A DNA stretch of 5,430 nt from Ignavibacteriales bacterium (GTDB lineage Bacteria > Bacteroidota > Ignavibacteria > Ignavibacteriales > Melioribacteraceae): positions 1-5,430 of the forward strand of contig JAGVBL010000317.1 of the NCBI GenBank assembly GCA_020059785.1, written 5' to 3'. Position numbers and translations under genes: made by a program. Below the pieces are notes generated by a model that worked only from the letters and a program-made list of their open reading frames with translations, did no database searches and was not told the origin of the DNA. This document shows, one piece after another, positions 1-5,430 of the stretch (position 1 is the stretch's first letter; the number at the start of each line of letters is the position of its first letter).

Positions 1-311
1 CCGCCGGCGGAAATGACATCGGTTTTGAAAATGTGTTTGCAAGAAGTATAGAAGGTCTTGGAAACGAAGGAGATGTTTTAATTGCAATTTCCACAAGCGG
101 TAATTCAGGAAATATTATTAAAGCGGTTGATAAAGCCCGCGAAAAAAAGATGATGGTGATTGCTTTTCTTGGCGGATCCGGTGGTAAACTAAAAGATAAA
201 GTTGATCTTCCAATTGTTATACCCTCTTCAAATGTTCAGAGAATACAGGAAGGACATATAACTATTGCTCATATAATATGTGAACAGGTTGAAAAAGAAT
301 TATTCCTGTAA
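1..311 (+). CDS. gmhA: Phosphoheptose isomerase (GmhA-type SIS domain), 3' end only
   Basis: This is the C-terminal part (about 102 residues) of a SIS-domain isomerase; the reading frame is already open at the left edge, so the true start lies outside the window. GmhA converts sedoheptulose 7-phosphate to D-glycero-D-manno-heptose 7-phosphate in the cytoplasm, the first step toward ADP-heptose for the LPS inner core. Visible signatures are a GNDIGFENVFARS block, the sugar-phosphate-binding STSGNS loop (nt 90-107) and a C-terminal QEGHITIAH motif (nt 246-272). The Gln and the last His of that motif are eight residues apart, as are Gln172 and His180, metal and catalytic residues of E. coli GmhA. 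The C-terminus (CEQVEKELF) ends where the family normally ends. The catalytic Glu equivalent to Glu65 is upstream and cannot be checked. A GTG codon at 33 is internal and not the start. A DiaA-type SIS protein is the main alternative, and is less likely here. Confidence 0.88.
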   Translation, partial: AGGNDIGFENVFARSIEGLGNEGDVLIAISTSGNSGNIIKAVDKAREKKMMVIAFLGGSGGKLKDKVDLPIVIPSSNVQRIQEGHITIAHIICEQVEKELFL

Positions 312-320
312 TTTTTCTCT

Positions 321-346
321 CATCAGATTGTTATTTAAAACTGATG
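321..346. repeat. Short inverted repeat between gmhA and the nitroreductase gene
   Basis: CATCAG at 321-326 is repeated as its exact reverse complement CTGATG at 341-346, with a 14-base AT-rich spacer, shortly after the gmhA stop codon. It could form a weak hairpin in the transcript. No T-run follows it and the stem is only six pairs, so it is not a convincing intrinsic terminator. It may be chance, and gmhA and the next gene may be transcribed together. Confidence 0.25.
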
Positions 347-380
347 TTGTGGTAACTGTATAACAAATTGAATAGATAAA

Positions 381-1301
381 ATGGCTATTCCAACCTCAAG
401 GACAAAGGAAGCCGCAGAAATTATAATTGAAGAAGAATTATGTAATGGATGCGGTCTTTGTGTCACCGTTTGTAAAGATTTCAGTCTTGCTATCGAAAAC
501 AAAAAAGTAATCAAAACCACGAAACCTCTCTTCGGTTGTTTAGCATGTGGACATTGCATGGCTATTTGTCCTACTGGCGCAATTACAATTAGTGGAAGAA
601 CTCTTACATCCAACGACTTATTCGAAATTCCTGATAGAAAAAGTATTGCAAACTATGAACAGATTTTAGCACTGTTTCAACGACGAAGAAGTATAAGAGA
701 ATTTAAGAATAAGAATGTTGAGCCTGATCTGATCGAAAAAATATTAGCAGCGGCAAAAACATGTCCAATGGGTCTGCCCCCTTCCGATGTTAATGTTCTC
801 GTTCTGAATGGAAAGGAAGCAACAGGAAAATTTGCAAAGGATTTTTCCGCTTATCTTAAAAGTTTACGATTCATGACAAACAAATTCTTTTTAGCCCTTA
901 TGCGTCCTTTCTGGGGAAAGGAGAATGACGAACTATTCAAAAATTTTATTAATCCCCTCTTCTATGCTTACATAGATGAAATGGATAGGGGGAACAACTA
1001 TATACTTTATGATGCACCGCTGGCAATTTATTTTTACGGCTCACCTTATTCCGATCCGGCAGATCCTGTTATTACCGCTACTTATGCTATGATCGCTGCT
1101 GAATCCCTCGGACTTGGAACATGTATGATTGGCGGAATTCACCCTTTTATTCAAAGCGGTAAGAGAGCAAGAAAATTCAGAGAATCTCACGGCATAAAAT
1201 TTAAAAGTAAGGAAGGACTATTTGTAATAATCGGTTATCCTGCTGTTAAATATCAAAAAGGAATAAACAGGACTTTTGCTTCGATAGAATGGAAAAACTA
1301 A
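381..1301 (+). CDS. Nitroreductase-family flavoprotein with N-terminal 2[4Fe-4S] ferredoxin domain
   Basis: This 306-residue protein joins two domains. Residues about 12-70 form a bacterial-type ferredoxin with two four-cysteine motifs: Cys21-x2-Cys24-x2-Cys27-x3-Cys31 and Cys53-x2-Cys56-x2-Cys59-x3-Cys63-Pro, enough for two [4Fe-4S] clusters. Residues about 92-306 resemble the FMN-dependent nitroreductase fold. The RRRSIREF stretch (101-108) is the usual N-terminal FMN-phosphate-binding arginine/serine motif, and ESLGLGTCMIGG (241-252) is the usual second flavin-binding segment. A central stretch (about 150-210) is longer than in simple nitroreductases. The likely role is cytoplasmic, with electrons passing from a ferredoxin-like donor through the clusters to FMN; the substrate cannot be told from sequence. 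An in-frame TGA at 369-371 makes ATG 381 the first possible start, although no clear Shine-Dalgarno sequence precedes it. It lies 69 bp after gmhA on the same strand and could be co-transcribed. The domain call is firm, the function open. Confidence 0.88.
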   Translation: MAIPTSRTKEAAEIIIEEELCNGCGLCVTVCKDFSLAIENKKVIKTTKPLFGCLACGHCMAICPTGAITISGRTLTSNDLFEIPDRKSIANYEQILALFQRRRSIREFKNKNVEPDLIEKILAAAKTCPMGLPPSDVNVLVLNGKEATGKFAKDFSAYLKSLRFMTNKFFLALMRPFWGKENDELFKNFINPLFYAYIDEMDRGNNYILYDAPLAIYFYGSPYSDPADPVITATYAMIAAESLGLGTCMIGGIHPFIQSGKRARKFRESHGIKFKSKEGLFVIIGYPAVKYQKGINRTFASIEWKN

Positions 1302-1427
1302 GTTTATCTGACCAAATTCTATTCTGCTCATTATCAAAGACTGTTACCAAGTAAAAAAATTCCATGTTTATTAAGACCATTGATCACCGATTCCCCATAT
1401 CTTTAAACTAGTACATACTTAATAGTA

Positions 1428-1456
1428 TTGACTTTTATTTCAAATCTTATATTTTG
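1428..1456 (+). promoter_or_regulatory. Candidate promoter for the erythromycin-esterase-like gene
   Basis: TTGAC at 1428-1432 is followed, 17 bases after TTG, by TATATTTTG at 1448-1456. This resembles the Bacteroidetes sigma pattern TTG-N17-23-TAnnTTTG with one extra base in the -7 box. A start just after about 1460 would give a leader of roughly 25 bases that keeps the AGGAG ribosome-binding site. A perfect TGnTATAAT at 1468-1476 is also present, but used as a -10 box it would start transcription inside or after the ribosome-binding site, so it is the less likely choice. Confidence 0.35.
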
Positions 1457-1479
1457 CAATTAGTTCTTGATATAATACC

Positions 1480-1484
1480 AGGAG
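1480..1484 (+). promoter_or_regulatory. Ribosome-binding site (AGGAG)
   Basis: AGGAG ends four bases before ATG 1489. It is the strongest Shine-Dalgarno match in the window and fixes the start of the downstream gene. The spacing is slightly short but usable. Confidence 0.7.
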
Positions 1485-1488
1485 TTAT

Positions 1489-2844
1489 ATGAGAGCAAAA
1501 TCTTTTATTCCTCTTCTTTTTGTAGCTTTAATCACCTACACTTGCAATAAAGAACAAAGTCCTTTAGAACCGCAAGAAGAACAAACACAAATATTTACTT
1601 CTGAAGAAAAAGCAATTTTAAACGAACTCGGTCTTTATGTAACTCCATGTACATCAGCTCTTCCTAATGCAGACCCGTCCGAATTAAAAGTTCTTGATGA
1701 ACTGGCAAATGCAAGAATTCTTGGACTTGGAGAAGCAACGCATGGCACAAAGGAATTTTTTCAAATGAAGCATAGAATCTTTAAGTATATGGTTGAGAAA
1801 CACGGTTTCAAAATTTTTGGATTCGAAGCTGATATGGGAGAATGTATTTATATCGATCGGTTTATATGTAATAATGAAGGGACAATAGACGGTGTAATGA
1901 ATAAAATGCATTTCTGGACCTGGAAGACGCAGGAGGTCAAAGAATTAATTTTGTGGATGAGGGATTATAATCGTAATAAAGCCCCGGCTGATAAAATCCA
2001 TTTGCTGGGTGTTGATTGTCAAGCTAAGACTTACAATAAGGACCTGATTCTTGAATACCTTGGCAGATTTGATTCAAGCTATCCGCAATACTTAGTGTTA
2101 ATTCTTTATGAAATAAATGCAATGGATTTTACCGCTATCAAAACCTATTCTTACGATCAAGTTAACCAATTAAAAACAAGATGTGATTCAGTTATAAATT
2201 ATTTTTCAGAAAATAGAGATCGTTTAATTGCCCGGTCCGGAGAATTCGAATATAATCTGATACAAAGATTAACTCTCCAGACAAAGCAGATCATCGATGT
2301 TTATGCAAGTACCGGTTATAATTATCGCGATAAATATATGGCAGAGAATTCGGTATGGCTCAGTAATTCGATAATGGGAGAAACCAAGGTTGTACTTTGG
2401 GCTCATAATGGACATGTTGGGAAATCCTTTTCTTCAGAGGTTTATGGCGGATCGCAAGGATATCATATTTCACAATTGGTAGGAAATTTATATAAAGTAA
2501 TTGGTTTTTCGTTTTGTACCGGGAATCTTAGAGCCTTTGGTTATAATATGACAACGGGTTCGTACACTGGTTTGATGAATCATGTTATTACTGGTGAACC
2601 ATTACGTGAGTCAACAAATTTTATGTTTTATTATACAGTCCCAAGTTCTTTTATTCTAGTAATTGACAGAACAAAATCTTCAAATCTTCTTTATGGCTGG
2701 TTAAATACAAGCCGAAAATTCCTTTCGATCGGGGCTGTATTTTCCATCAATAATTATTCTAATTACTTTGTTAACTATAATCTATCAAATACTTTCGATG
2801 CACTAATACACTTTAGAACTACATGGAGTTCTACTCCAATATAA
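1489..2844 (+). CDS. Erythromycin-esterase-family protein, probable lipoprotein
   Basis: This 451-residue protein belongs to the erythromycin esterase (EreA/EreB-like) superfamily. Known members hydrolyse the macrolide lactone ring, but most homologues have unknown substrates. Residues 1-18 look like a signal peptide (MRAK, then a hydrophobic run). Cys19 follows LITYT, a poor lipobox, so lipid anchoring is likely but not certain. An acidic, Gln-rich linker covers about 20-40. Catalytic signatures are GLGEATHGTKEFF, with Glu82 and His85 spaced like EreB Glu43/His46; Glu113 in FGFEAD, 28 residues after the His as is EreB Glu74; and WAHNGHV with His306 and His309, spaced like EreB His285/His288. 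The position matching EreB Arg55 appears to be Lys94. The C-terminal FDALIHFRTT is typical of the family's end. Export places it in the periplasm or on a membrane surface, unlike cytoplasmic resistance esterases. It has its own ribosome-binding site and a terminator after it, so it is probably monocistronic. Family is sure; macrolide resistance is unproven. Confidence 0.87.
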   Translation: MRAKSFIPLLFVALITYTCNKEQSPLEPQEEQTQIFTSEEKAILNELGLYVTPCTSALPNADPSELKVLDELANARILGLGEATHGTKEFFQMKHRIFKYMVEKHGFKIFGFEADMGECIYIDRFICNNEGTIDGVMNKMHFWTWKTQEVKELILWMRDYNRNKAPADKIHLLGVDCQAKTYNKDLILEYLGRFDSSYPQYLVLILYEINAMDFTAIKTYSYDQVNQLKTRCDSVINYFSENRDRLIARSGEFEYNLIQRLTLQTKQIIDVYASTGYNYRDKYMAENSVWLSNSIMGETKVVLWAHNGHVGKSFSSEVYGGSQGYHISQLVGNLYKVIGFSFCTGNLRAFGYNMTTGSYTGLMNHVITGEPLRESTNFMFYYTVPSSFILVIDRTKSSNLLYGWLNTSRKFLSIGAVFSINNYSNYFVNYNLSNTFDALIHFRTTWSSTPI

Positions 2845-2849
2845 GCACT

Positions 2850-2890
2850 AATAGAGCTGATATATTTCGGCTCTATTCCTTTAATTTCCT
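2850..2890 (+). terminator. Probable intrinsic terminator after the esterase-like gene
   Basis: AATAGAGCTG at 2850-2859 pairs with CGGCTCTATT at 2868-2877: ten pairs including one T-G wobble, around an eight-base loop (ATATATTT). The hairpin starts six bases after the esterase stop codon. It is followed by CCTTTAATTT, a T-rich but interrupted tail, so termination may be partial. Confidence 0.65.
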
Positions 2891-2912
2891 ATCCAAAAAT
2901 TTTTTATTTTAG

Positions 2913-2937
2913 CACCTGTTATTAATAAAATTAGGTG
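2913..2937 (+). promoter_or_regulatory. Aconitase ribosome-binding site, with a possible upstream anti-Shine-Dalgarno
   Basis: AGGTG at 2933-2937 lies seven bases before ATG 2945, a good Shine-Dalgarno position that supports this start. Its exact reverse complement CACCT occurs at 2913-2917, so the leader could fold to cover the ribosome-binding site. The stem is only five pairs plus a possible wobble with a 15-base loop, so real regulation is uncertain. Just upstream, TATTTTAG (2905-2912) is one base off the Bacteroidetes -7 box TAnnTTTG, but no clear -33 element is seen. Confidence 0.4.
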
Positions 2938-2944
2938 TAATACA

Positions 2945-5430
2945 ATGACAGCAAATTTTGACATGATAAAGGGAGTTTACTCACAAATAAGAAAAAAAAT
3001 TGAAAATGCGCGTAGAGTTGTGGGACGACCAATGACTTACGCAGAAAAAGTTTTGTATGCACATCTATGGGAACCGGCTAAATCACCAATGCAAAGAGCT
3101 AAAGACTTTGCAGATTTTAAATTAGACCGGGTAGCTATGCAGGATGCTACAGCTCAAATGGCATTATTACAATTTATGCATGCCGGAAGAAAGACTTCCG
3201 CAGTACCAGCTACTGCTCATGCAGATCATCTTATAGTTGCACAGAGCGGTTCCGAAGAAGATTTAGCAAGAGCAATTGAAGAAAATAAAGAAGTTTATGA
3301 ATTCCTCGAAAGCATCTGTAAGAAATATGGTGTTGGATTCTGGAAACCGGGTGCGGGGATTATTCATCAGGTTATTTTAGAAAACTACGCATTCCCCGGT
3401 GGTATGATGATTGGTTCCGATTCTCACACTCCAAATGCCGGCGGATTAGGAATGATAGCAATTGGTGTCGGCGGTGCAGATGTTGTTGATGTTATGGCCG
3501 GAATGCCATGGGAATTGAAATGGCCGAAGCTTATTGGTGTTAAATTAACCGGAAGACTTTCCGGCTGGACTTCACCTAAAGATGTTATTCTTAAAGTTGC
3601 CGGATTACTTACAGTTAAAGGTGGAACTGGTGCAATTGTTGAATATTTCGGCGAAGGCGCTAAATCGATTTCGTGTACCGGTAAAGGAACAATTTGTAAT
3701 ATGGGCGCAGAGATTGGTGCAACAACTTCTATTTTTGCTTTCGATGAAAGTATGTCCCGCTACTTAAGAAAAACAGACCGTGCTGATGTAGCTGACCTTG
3801 CAGAAAAATTAGCTGAAGTTCTTAAAGCCGATGACGAAGTTTATGCAAACCCTGAACTCTACTTTGATCAGTTAATCGAAATAAATCTTAATGAATTAGA
3901 ACCTCACATTAACGGTCCTTTCACTCCTGATCTCGCTCATCCGGTATCTAAAATGAAAGAAGCGGTTGAACAGAACAATTATCCTGATAAAATTAGCGTT
4001 GCATTAATTGGAAGTTGTACAAATTCAAGCTATGAAGATATTGATCGTTCAGCAAACATTGCACGTCAGGCACTTTCAAAAGGTTTGAAAGCAAAGACTC
4101 AATTTACAATTACACCCGGCTCCGAACAGGTTCGTGCAACAATCCAGCGTGATGGTCAGTTGCAGACTCTTACAGAATTCGGCGGACAAGTTCTTGCCAA
4201 CGCATGCGGTCCATGTATTGGTATGTGGAATCGAATGGATATCAAAACCGGTGAACGGAACACAATTATCAATTCATTCAACAGAAATTTTGCAAAGAGA
4301 AATGATAACAATCCCGAAACGTTATCTTTCGTTGCAAGTCCGGAGATTGTTACGGCACTTGCTATTTCCGGATCATTATCATTCAATCCAGAAACTGATT
4401 ATCTTGTAAATGAAAACGGTGAGCAAGTTAAACTCGATCCTCCATACGGTGACGAACTTCCATTAAGAGGATTTGAAAAAGACACAAAAGGATTTCTTGC
4501 CCCGGTAAAAGATGGATTTAAAACAGAAGTTAAAATTGATCCTGATAGTGAACGGCTACAATTTCTTGAGCCATTTAAACCGTGGGATGGAAAAGAGTAT
4601 ACTTCATTAGCATTACTTCTTAAAGTAAAAGGTAAATGTACAACAGACCATATTTCCCCCGCCGGTAGCTGGTTAAAATACCGCGGTCACCTTGATAACA
4701 TTTCCAAGAATATGTTCCTTGGTGCTATCAATGCATTTACCGGTAATGCCGGTGAATCAAAGAATCAGTTGACTGAGTTTTATCAACCTGTTCACGAAGT
4801 TGCTCGTGAATACAAAGAACAGGGTATCGGCTGGATTGTAGTTGGTGACGAAAACTATGGCGAAGGTTCATCACGCGAACACGCTGCAATGGAACCGAGA
4901 TTCCTAGGCGGTAAAGCAATAATAACAAAATCATTTGCACGTATTCACGAAACAAATCTTAAGAAACAAGGAATGCTTCCCTTAACATTTGTTGATTCCA
5001 ACGACTACGATAAGATACTTGAAGACGATACGTTTGATTTAATCGGATTGAAAGAATTTGCGCCGGGCAGACAACTGAAACTTGTAGTGAAACACAGTGA
5101 CGGCTCGTCTGATGAAATCTGGCTCAATCATTCATTCAATGCCGGACAGATAGAATGGTTCAAAGCCGGTGGCGCGCTAAATCTTATAGCGGCAAGTATG
5201 AAGAAGAAAAAAGTAAAAGGAAAGAAGAAAAGAAGTAAAGAAAAAAAGATTATCAAAAAGAAAATTATGAAGAAAAGTGCAAAGCCAAAGAAGAAAGCTG
5301 CTTCTAAAAAATTAGTAAAGAAAATAACACGCAAACCTGTTAAACAAACAGCTAAGAAAATTGTAAAGAAATCATCTGTTAAAAAGGTTGTTAAGAAAAA
5401 AGCGAAAAAAGTTATGAAGAAAGCCGGCAA
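2945..5430 (+). CDS. Aconitate hydratase, mitochondrial type, with lysine-rich C-terminal extension (3' end outside window)
   Basis: Aconitase interconverts citrate and isocitrate through cis-aconitate in the TCA cycle, using a [4Fe-4S] cluster. The frame is open for 828 codons from ATG 2945 and runs off the right edge. Seen directly: HADHLI (Asp94, His95), GSDSHTPNAGGLG (Asp159, His161), GSCTNSS (Cys358), CGPCIG (Cys421, Cys424), FNRNFAKRND (Arg447, Arg452), TTDHISPAG (Asp568), Arg580 in KYRGHLDN, and GEGSSREH (Ser642, Ser643, Arg644). The three cysteines ligate the cluster and the others are known substrate-binding or catalytic residues. From residue 358 on, the numbering equals that of mature mammalian mitochondrial aconitase, so this is the mitochondrial-type family rather than AcnA/IRP or AcnB. 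The core domains fill about 1-500, a linker follows, and the swivelling C-terminal domain covers about 555-750. The family normally ends near residue 754; here a Lys-rich tail follows GGALNLIAAS with no stop. The start is supported by AGGTG seven bases upstream. The terminator before it suggests its own transcription unit. Confidence 0.95.
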   Translation, partial: MTANFDMIKGVYSQIRKKIENARRVVGRPMTYAEKVLYAHLWEPAKSPMQRAKDFADFKLDRVAMQDATAQMALLQFMHAGRKTSAVPATAHADHLIVAQSGSEEDLARAIEENKEVYEFLESICKKYGVGFWKPGAGIIHQVILENYAFPGGMMIGSDSHTPNAGGLGMIAIGVGGADVVDVMAGMPWELKWPKLIGVKLTGRLSGWTSPKDVILKVAGLLTVKGGTGAIVEYFGEGAKSISCTGKGTICNMGAEIGATTSIFAFDESMSRYLRKTDRADVADLAEKLAEVLKADDEVYANPELYFDQLIEINLNELEPHINGPFTPDLAHPVSKMKEAVEQNNYPDKISVALIGSCTNSSYEDIDRSANIARQALSKGLKAKTQFTITPGSEQVRATIQRDGQLQTLTEFGGQVLANACGPCIGMWNRMDIKTGERNTIINSFNRNFAKRNDNNPETLSFVASPEIVTALAISGSLSFNPETDYLVNENGEQVKLDPPYGDELPLRGFEKDTKGFLAPVKDGFKTEVKIDPDSERLQFLEPFKPWDGKEYTSLALLLKVKGKCTTDHISPAGSWLKYRGHLDNISKNMFLGAINAFTGNAGESKNQLTEFYQPVHEVAREYKEQGIGWIVVGDENYGEGSSREHAAMEPRFLGGKAIITKSFARIHETNLKKQGMLPLTFVDSNDYDKILEDDTFDLIGLKEFAPGRQLKLVVKHSDGSSDEIWLNHSFNAGQIEWFKAGGALNLIAASMKKKKVKGKKKRSKEKKIIKKKIMKKSAKPKKKAASKKLVKKITRKPVKQTAKKIVKKSSVKKVVKKKAKKVMKKAG
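5198..5430 (+). other. Lysine-rich, histone H1-like C-terminal tail of the aconitase
   Basis: Residues 752-828 of the aconitase frame, still open at the window edge, contain 39 Lys and 2 Arg in 77 residues, one Glu, no Asp, no aromatic residue and no Cys. The remainder is mainly Val, Ile, Ala, Ser and Met, with two Pro. From residue 788 (nt 5306) the tail is nearly regular tetrads of two basic residues plus two others (KKLV, KKIT, then KKIV, KKVV, KKVM), with a single five-residue unit (KKSSV). Such composition resembles bacterial histone H1-like proteins and the basic tails of DNA- or RNA-binding proteins. It is joined in frame to a complete aconitase body. An ATG at 5198 could in principle start a separate small basic protein, but no Shine-Dalgarno spacing or stop codon supports that. 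Confidence 0.8.

Noticed and set aside
335..613. Open frame of 92 codons on the - strand across the start of the nitroreductase gene.
   Set aside because: It lies opposite the conserved ferredoxin cysteine motifs of a clear gene and has no recognisable protein features.
1302..1427. Possible terminator or small RNA after the nitroreductase gene.
   Set aside because: I found no stem followed by a T-run and no small open frame with a ribosome-binding site; the stretch looks like ordinary AT-rich spacer.
1468..1476. TGATATAAT as an extended -10 promoter.
   Set aside because: Transcription would begin around 1482-1484, removing the AGGAG ribosome-binding site of the gene it would serve; AT-rich DNA makes such matches common.
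4134..4409. Open frames on both strands at 4134-4409, and others at 1684-1911, 3582-3767 and 4737-4955.
   Set aside because: All fall within the esterase or aconitase coding regions in other frames and interrupt conserved motifs there; they are shadows.
5128..5430. Open frame of 100 codons on the - strand, very rich in Phe, Ile and Leu, looking like a membrane protein.
   Set aside because: It is the antisense of the lysine codons of the aconitase tail: AAA and AAG read backwards give TTT and CTT. It has no independent support.
5198..5430. Separate small histone-like gene starting at ATG 5198 in place of a tail.
   Set aside because: The frame is continuous with aconitase, with no stop codon between them, and no Shine-Dalgarno sequence sits at a suitable distance. 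It cannot be fully excluded, because an assembly error could join two genes.

Overview
The window is an AT-rich stretch of bacterial chromosome with four genes, all on the + strand. The content suggests a Gram-negative member of the Bacteroidota/Ignavibacteriota/Chlorobiota (FCB) assemblage. The evidence is an LPS-heptose enzyme, a lipoprotein-like erythromycin-esterase homologue, a mitochondrial-type aconitase, a possible TAnnTTTG-like promoter and low GC. Two genes have recognisable Shine-Dalgarno sequences (AGGAG, AGGTG). Classical Bacteroidetes use these little, so Ignavibacteria or a relative is a reasonable but unproven guess.

Layout: 1-311 is the 3' end of a sugar-isomerase (SIS) gene of the GmhA phosphoheptose isomerase type. 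After 69 bp comes 381-1301, a protein joining an N-terminal two-cluster ferredoxin domain to a nitroreductase-fold flavoprotein domain. A 187-bp gap with a candidate promoter and a good ribosome-binding site leads to 1489-2844, an exported, probably lipid-anchored erythromycin-esterase-family protein. A hairpin at 2850-2877 probably ends that transcript. From 2945 to the end of the window runs a long open frame for aconitase, which leaves the window without a stop codon.

The genes do not form an obvious pathway: LPS heptose synthesis, a redox flavoprotein, an envelope hydrolase and a TCA-cycle enzyme. The terminator and separate ribosome-binding sites suggest at least two or three transcription units.

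The most notable feature is the end of the aconitase. Its catalytic body is complete, with residues Cys358, Cys421, Cys424, Arg447, Arg452, Asp568, Arg580 and Ser642 falling at the same numbers as in mature mammalian mitochondrial aconitase. After about residue 751 the frame continues without a stop into at least 77 residues that are about half lysine, largely built on a four-residue Lys-Lys-x-x repeat, like a histone H1-type nucleic-acid-binding tail. I see no CRISPR array, mobile element, tRNA or rRNA, and nothing that amounts to a multi-gene novel system.
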